64,000 nt of DNA from Micromonospora sp. HNM0581 (lineage in GTDB: Bacteria > Actinomycetota > Actinomycetes > Mycobacteriales > Micromonosporaceae), in assembly GCF_012726175.1 (NCBI RefSeq), contig NZ_JAASAD010000004.1, positions 186,001-250,000 on the forward strand, in the 5' to 3' direction. The translations under genes were made by a program, and so were the position numbers. This document shows positions 9,713 to 18,576 of the stretch, in pieces; position 1 is the first letter of the stretch; each line of letters begins with the position of its first letter. Under the pieces are notes generated by a model. That model searched no databases, was not told where the DNA came from, and saw only the letters and a program-made list of their open reading frames with translations.

Positions 9713-10819
9713 ATGCGCTACGCACTGCCCACCGACGAACCGGTCGGCAAGCTGGAGGTGGTGCACCGGTTCCGAGGCCCGATGCCGACCGGGGTGACGG
9801 TGTCACACCGTGGTCGGATCTTCGTGAACTTTCCCCGGTGGGGTGACCAGGTGACCGCAACCGTGGTGGAACTGCGTCGTGGTCGCGAGATTCCCTATCC
9901 CGACCTGCAGTGGAACACGCCGTCCGGCGACGACGACCCCTCGGCGTTCGTGTCGGTGCAGAGTGTGGTGGTGGACGCGGCCGACCGGCTCTGGGTGCTC
10001 GACACCGGCAGCCCGATGTTCCAGCCGACCTCACCCGGCGGGCCGAAGATGGTCCGCGTCGACCTGAAGACCGACACCGTCGCTCAGGTGATCACCTTCC
10101 CGCCCGAGGTGGTGCTGCCCACGTCCTACCTCAACGACGTGCGTTTCGACCTCCGGCGCGGCGAGGCCGGGCTGGCGTACATCACCGACTCCGCCGAGAA
10201 CGCCCCCAATGCGATCATCGTGGTCGACCTGGCCAACGGAACGTCGTGGCGGCGGCTCAACGACCACCCGTCGACCAAGGCCGAGCCGCTGGCGGACTTT
10301 CGGCCAGTGGTCGAGGGGCGCCCGTTCCTGGTCCGTCCCCCGGACGCCCCGCCGATGCCGGTGGGCGTCGGTGCCGACGGCATCGCGATCTCGGCCGACG
10401 GCGCACGGCTGTACTACTGCGCCCTCGCCACCCGCCGCTGGTACAGCGTCGCCACCGACGCCCTCGCCGATCGCGCCCTGAGCGACGCGGAGGTCGCCGC
10501 GACAGTGATCGACGAGGGCGACAAGGGCGGCGCTGCCGACGGGCTGGAGTCCGACGACGCCGGCCGCCTCTACCTCACCAACTACGAGCACAACGCAGTG
10601 CTACGACGTCACCCTGACGGCGAGTACGAGACCGTGGTGCACGACGCCCGCCTGCTCTGGCCCGACACGCTGAGCGTGGCGACCAACCGGCACCTCTACA
10701 TCATCGCCAACCAGGTGCACCGGCAGCCTCCGTTCAATCGCGGCCGGGACCTGCGGCGCAAGCCATACGCCCTGTTCCGGACCCGGATCGACGCGGGCCC
10801 CGTACTGCTGCGACCGTGA
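9713..10819 (+). CDS. Yellow/major-royal-jelly-family beta-propeller protein
   Basis: 368 residues from an ATG with AGGAGG upstream. The sequence reads as a six-bladed propeller of the MRJP/yellow type: FPRWGDQVTATVVEL near the N-terminus, QSVVVDAADRLWVLDTG, YLNDVRFD, AYITDS, GADGIAISADGARLYYCAL, and a closing LWPDTLSVATNRHLYIIANQ (quoted in parts). Bacterial members are related to SMP-30 lactonases, but the catalytic metal ligands cannot be assigned confidently here. No signal peptide, so cytosolic. Substrate unknown. Single-gene unit. Confidence 0.85.
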   Translation: MRYALPTDEPVGKLEVVHRFRGPMPTGVTVSHRGRIFVNFPRWGDQVTATVVELRRGREIPYPDLQWNTPSGDDDPSAFVSVQSVVVDAADRLWVLDTGSPMFQPTSPGGPKMVRVDLKTDTVAQVITFPPEVVLPTSYLNDVRFDLRRGEAGLAYITDSAENAPNAIIVVDLANGTSWRRLNDHPSTKAEPLADFRPVVEGRPFLVRPPDAPPMPVGVGADGIAISADGARLYYCALATRRWYSVATDALADRALSDAEVAATVIDEGDKGGAADGLESDDAGRLYLTNYEHNAVLRRHPDGEYETVVHDARLLWPDTLSVATNRHLYIIANQVHRQPPFNRGRDLRRKPYALFRTRIDAGPVLLRP

Positions 10820-10923
10820 CGGCGGCGCGCCCCGGTCAGACACAGGTGAGGTGCGATCGGGGCGGCGCGGCACGCGCTGCGGACTCGAACGGTACGGACC
10901 CTGAAGTCGTCGGTTGTGCGAGG

Positions 10924-12081
10924 TCAGGCGGCGATGAGGGCCGGGGTGGGGTGGTCGGGGGTGCCGTCGAGCGGGCTGGCCGGGGGTACCGGCTGGCGGC
11001 GGTTCGGCAGGGCCAGCCGGAAGACTTTCTTCCACGCGGAGAAGACCTGCCGGGGCAGCGAGCCGGTGGTGTACTTCAGCCCGTACCTGTCGAACAGGTC
11101 CCGTACCTCCGGCGCGATCTCCTGATAGCGGTTGCTCGGCAGGTCAGGGAAGAGGTGGTGCTCGATCTGGAAGGACAGGTTACCGGTCATGATGTGCATC
11201 AGCCGGCTGCCGCTGATGTTCGCCGAGCCGAGCATCTGCCGCACGTACCACTCACCTCGGGTCTCGCCCTCGATCGACGTCTTCTCGAAGGTCTCCACCC
11301 CGTCCGGGAAGTGCCCGCACATGATGACCGAATGACTCCACAGGTTGCGGATCAGGTTCGCGGTGAAGTTCGCGGCGAGGGTGTGCAGGAACGACGGGCC
11401 GGACAACAGGGGGAACAGCAGGTAGTCCTTGAGGAACTGGCGGCGGATCTTCCGGCCGACCGCGCGCAGCCTGGTGCGGAACTCGGGGTCCTTGTGTCCC
11501 CCGTTCTTCAGTTTGTTGCCCAGGTCGAGGTCGTAGGCGGCGATGCCGTACTCGAAGAAGCACGCGTTGACGAAGTTGTAGAGCGGCTGCCCGAGGTGGG
11601 CCGGGTGCCAGGGCTGGTCCTCGTCGACCCGCATGATGCCGTAACCGAGGTCGTTGTCCTTGCCGATCACGTTGGTGTACCGGTGGTGCAGCTCGTTGTG
11701 CGACTGCTTCCACTGGTCGGCGGGGGCGACGTGGTCCCACTCCCAGCTGGTCGAGTGGATCTTCGGATCGCGCATCCAGTCCCACTGGCCGTGCAGGACG
11801 TTGTGCCCGATCTCCATGTTCTCCAGGATTTTCGCCACCGACAGCCCGGCGGTGCCGACGACCCAGGCCGGCGGAAACAGCGAGAACAGCAGCACGACCC
11901 GGCTGCCGATCTCCAACTTCCGCTGCGTCGAGATGACCTTTCGGATGTACGCGGCGTCCCGTTCGCCCCGGGAGGCGACCACCCGTTCCCGCAGGGCGTC
12001 GAGCTCCCTGCCGAGGTTCTCGATGTCCTCGGCGGTCAGGTGGGCGATCGGGTTGGTGGCCTTCTTCTGCATGACGGTCAC
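10924..12081 (-). CDS. Membrane fatty-acid desaturase
   Basis: 385 residues. A di-iron membrane desaturase that introduces a double bond into fatty acyl chains. The three histidine boxes are HNVLHG at 93-98, HNELHH at 128-133 and QIEHH at 305-309. Hydrophobic stretches at about 60-85 and 215-245 fit membrane hairpins. It follows the ferredoxin-reductase gene by 16 bp on the same strand, which supplies electrons in a typical actinobacterial desaturase operon. The GTG at 12081 gives MTVMQKK; an ATG three codons later is also possible. Confidence 0.93.
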   Translation of the reverse strand: MTVMQKKATNPIAHLTAEDIENLGRELDALRERVVASRGERDAAYIRKVISTQRKLEIGSRVVLLFSLFPPAWVVGTAGLSVAKILENMEIGHNVLHGQWDWMRDPKIHSTSWEWDHVAPADQWKQSHNELHHRYTNVIGKDNDLGYGIMRVDEDQPWHPAHLGQPLYNFVNACFFEYGIAAYDLDLGNKLKNGGHKDPEFRTRLRAVGRKIRRQFLKDYLLFPLLSGPSFLHTLAANFTANLIRNLWSHSVIMCGHFPDGVETFEKTSIEGETRGEWYVRQMLGSANISGSRLMHIMTGNLSFQIEHHLFPDLPSNRYQEIAPEVRDLFDRYGLKYTTGSLPRQVFSAWKKVFRLALPNRRQPVPPASPLDGTPDHPTPALIAA

Positions 12082-12097
12082 GTCGGTCGGTCTCCGA

Positions 12098-13189
12098 TCA
12101 GATCTCGAGTTCGCACGGGCCGGCGGCGGCAGACACACAGGTCTGCACGCGCACGCCGTCACCCGGCAGGGCGGTGGTGAGTTGGCCGTTACGCAGGTCG
12201 CGAACCGCGCCCTGGCGCAGTGGCAGCACGCAGCCGAAGCAGATGCCCATCCGGCAGCCCGACGGCATGAGCACCCCGGCGTCCTCGCCGGCGTCCAGCA
12301 GCGGCGTTTCGCCGGCGGCCTGCACGGTCACCGACGAGCGGGTGAAGGTGACGGCACCGCCGTCACCGGCGGTGATGACCGTGGGACGGAACCGCTCGGT
12401 GTGCAACCGCTCGGCGTGGCCACGGGTCGACCAGTGCGTCTCCGCCGCGTCGAGCAGCCCGAGTGGCCCACACGCCCATGTCCGGCGCTCCAGGTGATCC
12501 GGGACCAGGGTGTCCAGCTCGGCCACGTCGAGTAGGCCCTCGACCTCGGTGTGCCGCTCGATGAGGCGGATGGCGCCGCGTTCGGCGAGACCGCGCAGCT
12601 CCGCCCCGAAGACCACGTCCGCCGCGGTGGGTGCCGAGTGCAGCAGCACCACGTCACTGCCGGCCAGTGCCCCTGAACGCAGCATTCCGGCCACCGGTGT
12701 GATGCCGCTACCCGCGGTGAGGAACAGCACCCGCGACGGTGCCGGTTGCGGCAGCACGAAGTCGCCGCGTGCCTGATCGAGCTGGACGATCGTGCCCGGC
12801 CGGATCCGGCGGACCAGGTGGTTGCTGACCACGCCGTCGGGGATCGCCTTCACCGTCACCGAAATCGGGTCGGCCCGCCGGCCGGGGGCCGAGGTGACCG
12901 AGTAGGCCCGCCACTGGCGTACCCCGTCGACGTCGACGCCGAGCCGGACGTACTGGCCGGGGACGTGGCCACGCCAGCTGCGCCCGGGCCGGATCAGCAG
13001 CGTCGCCGCGTCCGGGGTCTCCGGGTGCACGGCGACGACCCGGCCGCGTAGATCGGCGCCGGCTCGTAGCGGGGCGACCAGGTCGAGGTATTCGCTGGGC
13101 AGAACCGGGGTGGTCACCGTCTCGGCGAGCCGCCACAGGCGGCGCCGAAAAGATCTCGTCGGGCCCGGTCGCGGGACGGTGGCGGTCAT
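12098..13189 (-). CDS. Ferredoxin reductase with C-terminal 2Fe-2S domain
   Basis: 363 residues. Domain order: N-terminal ~45-residue extension, FAD-binding barrel (RAYSVTS at 94-100), NAD(P)H-binding domain (FLTAGSGITPVAGML, then RTWACGPLGLLDA), and a plant-type 2Fe-2S domain with C312, C317, C320 and C351 (PSGCRMGICFGC). It transfers electrons from NAD(P)H to the partner desaturase encoded just downstream. First gene of a two-gene operon, divergent from a PucR-type regulator across 84 bp. Confidence 0.93.
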   Translation of the reverse strand: MTATVPRPGPTRSFRRRLWRLAETVTTPVLPSEYLDLVAPLRAGADLRGRVVAVHPETPDAATLLIRPGRSWRGHVPGQYVRLGVDVDGVRQWRAYSVTSAPGRRADPISVTVKAIPDGVVSNHLVRRIRPGTIVQLDQARGDFVLPQPAPSRVLFLTAGSGITPVAGMLRSGALAGSDVVLLHSAPTAADVVFGAELRGLAERGAIRLIERHTEVEGLLDVAELDTLVPDHLERRTWACGPLGLLDAAETHWSTRGHAERLHTERFRPTVITAGDGGAVTFTRSSVTVQAAGETPLLDAGEDAGVLMPSGCRMGICFGCVLPLRQGAVRDLRNGQLTTALPGDGVRVQTCVSAAAGPCELEI

Positions 13190-13207
13190 ACGACGATAGT
13201 CGCTGCG

Positions 13208-13232
13208 CGCTGGCATAAAATCTTGGCCAGCG
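13208..13232. promoter_or_regulatory. Palindromic operator candidate between reductase and PucR-type genes
   Basis: CGCTGGC at 13208-13214 and its exact complement at 13226-13232 flank an AT-rich 11-bp spacer (ATAAAATCTTG). It occupies the middle of the 84-bp divergent region, where a regulator could control both the desaturase operon and its own gene. Confidence 0.5.
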
Positions 13233-13273
13233 AAGGTAAAGCGATCCATCCCTTTTGTGCGGGGAGAACAACC

Positions 13274-14521
13274 GTGGCGGAACCCTCCGGAACGACGAAT
13301 CGGGCGGCCCACGTCGAACTGGACCAGCGGGTGGCCAGTGAGCTGCGTGATCGGCTACCGCTGGTGGCCGGTCGGACCGTCACCGCGATCACCGCGGAGG
13401 TACCCAGCTACTCCGGCACCCTCACCGGACAGATGCGCGACAAGATCGAGACCGCGGTGCAGATCGCGTTGGGCACCTTCCTGCAACTCCTCGAACAGTC
13501 TCAGGTTGCCGATCGTCCGCAGGCCAACGACCCGAGCACCCCACTGGTCCCGGCGCTGGAAGCCGCGTACGCGCTCGGTAGCGGCGAGGCCCGCTCGGGG
13601 CGCAGCGTGGACGCGCTGCTGGCCGCCTACCGGGTGGGTGCCCGGGTCTCCTGGCGGGAACTGGCCGCAGCCACCGTGGCGACCGGTCTGCCCGCCGCCA
13701 GGGTCGCCGAATTCGCCGAGCTGATGTTCGCCTACATCGACGAACTCTCCGCCGCCAGCGTCGCCGGGCACGCCGACGAGTTGGCGAGTGTCGGCCGAGC
13801 CCGACGGCGGAACCTGGAACGGCTCACCCAGCAGCTGCTCGCCGGGGAGACCGAGGACGTGCTGCTGCGCAGCGCCGAGCGGGCCGACTGGCCGGTGCCG
13901 AAGACTCTGACCGTCGCGCTGCTGCCGCAGGCGAAGCTGCGAGGAGCACTCGCCCTGCTCGGCGAGCACACCCTGGAGAGCAGCGAGGAGTTGCCCGTTG
14001 GCGAGCCGGGCGAGGAGACGGCGGTACTGCTCGTACCGGACATGCACGGCGACCGACGCCGACAGCTCGCCCGGGTGCTGCACGGGCGAAACGCGGTACT
14101 GGGGCCGTGCCGCCCCTGGGCCCGGGTCTGTTCCTCCTATCGGCGGGTGGTGCGGGTGGTCGCGCTCGGTATCCCCCAGCCCGCCGACGGCGAACCTCTG
14201 GACACCGAGCGTCACCTGGCCGAACTGCTGCTCACCGCCGATGTCGAGGCACTCGCCGACCTGCGTACCCGGATGCTGCAACCGCTCGCCGCCCTGCCCG
14301 CCGCCACCGCCGAGCGTCTCACCGAGACGTTGCGTTCCTGGCTGCTGCACCAGGGGCGACGTGACGACGTCGCCGCCGACCTCTTCGTCCACCCGCAGAC
14401 CGTGCGATACCGGATGGGTCAGCTGCGCCAGCTCTACGGCGACCGTCTCACCGATCCACGCAGTCTGCTCGACCTGACGGTCGCGCTCGCGCTACCGGCC
14501 GGCGCAGTCAATCCGGGGTGA
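13274..14521 (+). CDS. PucR-type HTH transcriptional regulator
   Basis: 415 residues from a GTG with GGGGAG upstream. The N-terminal ~170 residues are helical (an RsbT-co-antagonist-like region, AAYRVGARVSWRELA), followed by a GGDEF-like/PucR central region and a C-terminal PucR HTH (DDVAADLFVHPQTVRYRMGQ, about 375-395). Divergent from the desaturase/ferredoxin-reductase pair, an arrangement seen repeatedly in actinobacteria, so it probably controls membrane desaturation. The palindrome at 13208-13232 is a candidate site. Inducer unknown. Confidence 0.88.
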   Translation: MAEPSGTTNRAAHVELDQRVASELRDRLPLVAGRTVTAITAEVPSYSGTLTGQMRDKIETAVQIALGTFLQLLEQSQVADRPQANDPSTPLVPALEAAYALGSGEARSGRSVDALLAAYRVGARVSWRELAAATVATGLPAARVAEFAELMFAYIDELSAASVAGHADELASVGRARRRNLERLTQQLLAGETEDVLLRSAERADWPVPKTLTVALLPQAKLRGALALLGEHTLESSEELPVGEPGEETAVLLVPDMHGDRRRQLARVLHGRNAVLGPCRPWARVCSSYRRVVRVVALGIPQPADGEPLDTERHLAELLLTADVEALADLRTRMLQPLAALPAATAERLTETLRSWLLHQGRRDDVAADLFVHPQTVRYRMGQLRQLYGDRLTDPRSLLDLTVALALPAGAVNPG

Positions 14522-14546
14522 GCGGGCCACCGCCGGCAGGACCGAG

Positions 14547-14585
14547 CCCATGCCCGCCGATCAGCGGTCACTCGGCGGGCATGGG
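14547..14585. terminator. Bidirectional terminator
   Basis: 14-bp perfect stem (14547-14560 with 14572-14585), 11-nt loop, between the PucR-type gene and the convergent antiporter gene. Its right arm lies inside the last codons of the antiporter gene. Confidence 0.65.
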
Positions 14586-16142
14586 GCCGAGCAGGCGGAT
14601 CTCCTCGGCGTCCAGCCGGGCCTGCAACTCCTGCAGCACGGCGTCGTCGATCACCCGCCGGTCACGCATCCGGGTGATCTCGCGTCTCTTGTGTTCCAGG
14701 GCGGCCAGCCGCAGTCGACGCTCGACCTCCCGGGCGGTCGACGAGTCGTCCCCGGGCGCGGCCTGCACCGCGCCGAGATGGCCCACGTACTCGGCCCGGA
14801 GCCGTCGCACGATCTCCGGGTCGGCGCCCACCCGGTCGGCGATGTCGGGTAGGGCGTCGAGCGTTGCCTGGGTCGCGGACACCTGTGCCTGCCGCGTCTC
14901 CGCGACGCGTTCCGGATCACCGCTCAGCCCCGCCCAGGTCATCAGGAACGGCAGGGTGGTGCCCTGCACGAGCAGGGTCACCAGGATCACCGTGACGACA
15001 CCAAAAATGATCAGATCGCGTTCGGGCACCGGACTACCGTCCGGCGCAGTCAACGGCACGGCGAGTGCCGCCGCCAGCGACACCGCGCCCCGGAAACCGG
15101 CCCAGCCGGCGACCGTGCGGACCCGCCAGCCGACCCGGCGGGCGAGCTGCGACTCACGGCGGTCCACCAGCCGGGCCAGCCCGGCTGTCACGTGCAGCCA
15201 CAACATCCGCACCAGCACCAGCACGCCCGCCATCACCAGCGCGATCACGACGGCCTGGCTCAGGGAGACGCTGCTGACGTTCTGCACCGCCCTCGGTACC
15301 TGCATGCCGACCAGCACGAAGAGGGCGCCGTTGACGAGGAAGGTGGTCAGGTCCCAGAACGACAACGCGAGAATGCGGGACCGGGCGCGGATCACCCGGG
15401 GACCGGCGAAGGAGAGCATCAAGCCGGCGACCACCACCGCGAGCACCCCACTCTCGTGGATGCTTTCGGCGAGGAAGAAGGCGACGAACGGGGTGAGCAC
15501 ACTCAGCGCACCTTCCCGTAGCGGGTCGTCGAGACGTCTGCGGATCGAAATCACCACCGTGCCGACCACCAGGCCAGCAACGACGCCACCGAGGAAGGAC
15601 AGCCCGATCCGTTCGACGAGTTCGACGGCAGTCGGTGCGGCACCTCCGCCGAGCAAACCGAGTGCGACGGCGAACAGCACCAGGGCGGTGCCGTCGTTGA
15701 CCAGACTCTCCGCGCGCAGCGTGGTGAGCAGGCGGCGGGGCATCCGACTGGCCAGCCCCGCCACCGCTGCGGCGTCGGTGGGAGCGAGCGCCGCGCCGAG
15801 CACCCAGGCCACCGCCGGGTCGACACCGAGACGCTGTACGACGAGGGCCACCGCGACCATCGTGGCACCGACCAGGCCGACCGCCAGCAGGGCGATGACC
15901 ACGATGTTCGCCCTGATCTCCCGGAGGCTGACGGCCAGACTCTCCCGGTACAGGATCGCCGGCAGGAACAACAGCAGCACGACCTCGGGGGCGAGGACCA
16001 CGTGCGAGAACGGGGGGAGCAGCGCCACCAGGGCACCGAGGCAGATGAGCAGCACCGGCGGGGCGACCCGGTACCGGCCGCCGACGGTGGTGCCGACCAG
16101 CACGACGATGCCGAGTGTGATGACCAGCAGCAGCTCGCGCAC
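14568..16142 (-). CDS. Na+/H+ antiporter, CPA1 family
   Basis: 524 residues with about 11-12 membrane segments. CPA1 signatures are FLPAILYRESL near the N-terminus, ALAPTDAAAVAGLASRMP, ESLVNDGTALVLFAVAL (with the conserved Asn-Asp pair), and AGFRGAVSLAAALAVPL. It exchanges cytosolic Na+ (or K+) for protons across the plasma membrane. A charged ~90-residue cytosolic tail follows, common in bacterial NhaP/NhaS-type proteins. The GTG at 16142 has GGGGGG upstream; an in-frame ATG ten codons earlier (16172) has no clear ribosome site. Confidence 0.9.
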   Translation of the reverse strand: MRELLLVITLGIVVLVGTTVGGRYRVAPPVLLICLGALVALLPPFSHVVLAPEVVLLLFLPAILYRESLAVSLREIRANIVVIALLAVGLVGATMVAVALVVQRLGVDPAVAWVLGAALAPTDAAAVAGLASRMPRRLLTTLRAESLVNDGTALVLFAVALGLLGGGAAPTAVELVERIGLSFLGGVVAGLVVGTVVISIRRRLDDPLREGALSVLTPFVAFFLAESIHESGVLAVVVAGLMLSFAGPRVIRARSRILALSFWDLTTFLVNGALFVLVGMQVPRAVQNVSSVSLSQAVVIALVMAGVLVLVRMLWLHVTAGLARLVDRRESQLARRVGWRVRTVAGWAGFRGAVSLAAALAVPLTAPDGSPVPERDLIIFGVVTVILVTLLVQGTTLPFLMTWAGLSGDPERVAETRQAQVSATQATLDALPDIADRVGADPEIVRRLRAEYVGHLGAVQAAPGDDSSTAREVERRLRLAALEHKRREITRMRDRRVIDDAVLQELQARLDAEEIRLLGPMPAE

Positions 16143-16227
16143 CTCGCCCCCCGTTCGTCGCCCCCCCCACATGGTGGAACGCCGGTGGGCCGTACCGGAC
16201 CGATTCGCCGCACCGGACCGACCGGAC

Positions 16228-16404
16228 TCAGCGGCGGGGCCCGGCCCCCAGGTCCTCCTCGATGCGGTTGGCGGTGGCAAGCAACGGGGACAGCGGTTCC
16301 CTGCGGATCGACTCGAATGAGCCCCGGCTCGCGTGGGCGGAGACGTTCACCGCGGCCACCACGGAGCCGCTGTCACCGTGGATCGGCCCGGCCAGCGAGT
16401 CGGC
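16228..16404 (-). pseudogene. IclR-family regulator, C-terminal remnant
   Basis: The minus strand reads SLAGPIHGDSGSVVAAVNVS, AHASRGSFESIRRE and LLATANRIEEDL. This is the last ~55 residues of an IclR effector domain (typically ...VVAALNVSvHASR...LlpaLletA..I..dL). The HTH and most of the effector domain are absent. The fragment stops abruptly at about 16400, where plus-strand benzoylformate decarboxylase sequence begins. Confidence 0.7.
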
Positions 16405-16768
16405 CCGACCTGCACCGGCTGTCACCGGCCCGGCAGCCGCGGGGCTTCGTCAGCGCCGCCATGGGCGGGCTCGGCTTAGGCCTACCGGCCGCCGCAGGGG
16501 CGACCCCGCCCGGCCGGTCGTCGCGGCACTCGGCGACGGCTCGTCACTATACGGCATCCAGGGGCTACGGAGCGCCGCCCGGTACGGTTGCGGCGTGCTG
16601 TTCGTGGTGCTCTCCAGCGGACGGTACGCCATCATGGACCGCCTCGCCGGCCGGGCCGGCGGCAACGCACCCCTGGCCGTCCTCAACGAGGTCGTTCCCA
16701 CCCTGGCCGATCGGAGTGAGCCCCTGCTGCTCGACGTGTCGGTCGGCGACGCAGACGTCGCGCCCTGA
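16395..16768 (+). pseudogene. mdlC: Benzoylformate decarboxylase (ThDP enzyme) C-terminal remnant
   Basis: Plus strand, frame 1: SRPDLHRLSPARQPRGFVSA then AMGGLGLGLPAAAGATP. Then a frameshift near 16508 and a new frame: RPVVAALGDGSSLYGIQGL (the GDGS ThDP/Mg motif), SAARYGCGVLFVVLSSGRYA, IMDRLAGRAGG. Here about 50-60 residues expected in the family are missing before LNEVVPTLADRSEPLLLDVS and the stop. The gene has lost its 5' two-thirds, has a frameshift and carries an internal deletion. It sat just upstream of the benzaldehyde-type dehydrogenase whose aldehyde substrate it would have made. Confidence 0.75.
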
Positions 16769-16808
16769 CCACGACGGCAACCCGCACCACCTGGCAAGGA
16801 GGACCATC

Positions 16809-18269
16809 ATGAACCTGCTCGACCCCGACATCTGGCACGGCACTTTCTACAGCTACGGCTGGGTCAAGGGCAACGGCGGCACCACGACTGTCCGTTCCCC
16901 CGCGAGCCGCGAGGAGCTCGGCGAGGTCGGCGTGGCGGATCCGAGCGACGTGACACGCGCCTGCGCCCGTGCCGCCGCCGCCCAACGCGCCTGGGCCGCT
17001 ACCAGCTACACGAAACGGGCCGCCGTGCTGCGCCGAGCGGGCGCGCTGTGGGAGCAGCACGCCGCCGAGGTCAGCGGTTGGATCGTCCGCGAAGCGGGGT
17101 CGATCCCGTTGAAAGCCGGCGTGGAGACCGCCACCGCAGCGCAGGAATGCTACGAGGCGGCGGCGCTCGCCTCACACCCACTCGGCGAGATCATCCCGAG
17201 TGCCCAGCCGCGCCTGAGTCTGGCCCGTCGGCTACCGGCCGGTGTCGTCGGTGTCATCGCCCCGTTCAATTTCCCGCTCGTCCTCGCCATCCGCTCGGTC
17301 GCGCCAGCACTGGCCCTCGGCAACGCGGTGGTACTCAAGCCGGACCTCCGCACGGCGGTCAGCGGCGGTCTGACCATCGCCCGGATCTTCGAGGAGGCCG
17401 GGCTGCCGGAAGGGCTGTTGCACGTCCTGCCCGGTGGCGTCGAGGCTGGCGAGGCGCTGGTCGCCGACCCGCACGTACGGGTGGTCAGCTTCACCGGGTC
17501 GACCGCCGCCGGTCGGAAGGTCGGCGAGGCCGCCGCGCGGCACCTGAAGCGGGCGCACCTGGAACTTGGGGGCAACTCGGCGCTGGTGGTTCTCGACGAC
17601 GCCGACTTCGACCTGGCCGTCTCCGCTGGCGCCTGGGGTTCCTTCCTGCACCAGGGCCAGGTCTGCATGACCACCGGTCGACACCTGGTGCACGCCAGTA
17701 TCGCCGAGCGCTACGTGGAGGCGCTGGCCGCCAAGGCCGACCGCCTGACAGTCGGCGACCCGGCCAGGGACAAGGTGACGCTCGGGCCGATCATCGACGA
17801 GGGACAGCGCGACAAGATTCACTCGCTGGTCACGGCAAGCGTCGACGCGGGCGCCCGACTCGCCGCCGGTGGTCGCTACGACGGGTTGTTCTATCGTCCG
17901 ACCGTGCTCGCCGACGTCACCCCGGAAACCCCGGCGTACGCGCAGGAGGTCTTCGGCCCGGTCGCCCCGGTGTTGTCGTTCACCGACCTGGACCAGGCCG
18001 CGGCCCTCGCCGGCAGCTCGGAGTACGGGCTGTCGCTGGGCATCCTCAGCCGCGACGTGATGAAGGCGATGGCACTTGCCGAACGCATCCCCAGCGGGAT
18101 CGTGCACATCAACGACCAGACGATCGGAGACGAGGCGGTGGCACCGTTCGGTGGGGTCGGCTCCTCCGGCACCGGTTCCCGCTTCGGCGGTGCGACGGCG
18201 AATGTGGAGGCGTTCACCGAGACGCAGTGGTTGACCGTACAGGGCGGCATCACCCGCTACCCGTTCTGA
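16809..18269 (+). CDS. Benzaldehyde dehydrogenase-type aldehyde dehydrogenase
   Basis: 486 residues from an ATG with AAGGAGG upstream. NAD(P)+-dependent aldehyde dehydrogenase fold: APFNFPLVLAIRS, KPDLRTAVSGG, SFTGSTAAGRKVGEAA, LELGGNSALVVLDDADFD (catalytic Glu) and GQVCMTTGRH with the catalytic Cys near residue 286, closing with APFGGVGSSGTGSRFGG. The N-terminus (LLDPDIWHGTFYSYGW) and overall sequence fit the XylC/benzaldehyde-vanillin subgroup that oxidises aromatic aldehydes to benzoates. It appears intact, but the enzymes that would feed and drain it (benzoylformate decarboxylase, PobA) and both IclR genes around it are remnants. Confidence 0.9.
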   Translation: MNLLDPDIWHGTFYSYGWVKGNGGTTTVRSPASREELGEVGVADPSDVTRACARAAAAQRAWAATSYTKRAAVLRRAGALWEQHAAEVSGWIVREAGSIPLKAGVETATAAQECYEAAALASHPLGEIIPSAQPRLSLARRLPAGVVGVIAPFNFPLVLAIRSVAPALALGNAVVLKPDLRTAVSGGLTIARIFEEAGLPEGLLHVLPGGVEAGEALVADPHVRVVSFTGSTAAGRKVGEAAARHLKRAHLELGGNSALVVLDDADFDLAVSAGAWGSFLHQGQVCMTTGRHLVHASIAERYVEALAAKADRLTVGDPARDKVTLGPIIDEGQRDKIHSLVTASVDAGARLAAGGRYDGLFYRPTVLADVTPETPAYAQEVFGPVAPVLSFTDLDQAAALAGSSEYGLSLGILSRDVMKAMALAERIPSGIVHINDQTIGDEAVAPFGGVGSSGTGSRFGGATANVEAFTETQWLTVQGGITRYPF

Positions 18270-18283
18270 GCAGGTCGGAGGTC

Positions 18284-18576
18284 GTGGCGGGCGGTACACG
18301 GTTGCCGGGTGCGTCGGTGACCTCCCGGGTGCTGGCCATCCCGGGTGCCTTCGATCCGGCTCACCCGGTGCCGGCGTTCTGAGCGACATCGCCCGGCGTG
18401 CCGATCTGCCGCCCGCCACCACGCACCGGCTGGTGGCCGAGTTGGTGGCCGGCAGGCTCCGGGAGGCTGGCGACGATCCGTGAGGGCGGTTGGGCGCGGG
18501 CACACGAGGAGATGACCCTCGGTCCTACTCGATCGCCGTCGCGGTGCGTGGCCCCGATGGCGCCGGCGTTGCACGC
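18284..18576 (+). pseudogene. IclR-family regulator, decayed N-terminal half and scraps
   Basis: From a GTG at 18284 the frame reads LPGASVTSRVLAIPGAFD, an IclR N-terminus, to a stop at 18380-18382. One base out of frame the HTH resumes: SDIARRADLPPATTHRLVAE. A stop follows at ~18480. Later scraps (WARAHEEMTLG, then in another frame YSIAVAVRGPDGAGVA) match the IclR effector domain with much of the middle missing. At least two frameshifts and a deletion make it non-functional. Distinct from the minus-strand IclR tail at 16.3 kb. Confidence 0.65.

Noticed and set aside
10820..10923. GC-rich imperfect hairpin after the MRJP-like gene
   Set aside because: Only seven consecutive pairs; too weak to call a terminator.
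10816..12180. Plus-strand 454-residue frame opposite the desaturase
   Set aside because: Antisense of a gene with three intact histidine boxes; composition is Val/Gly/Arg biased.
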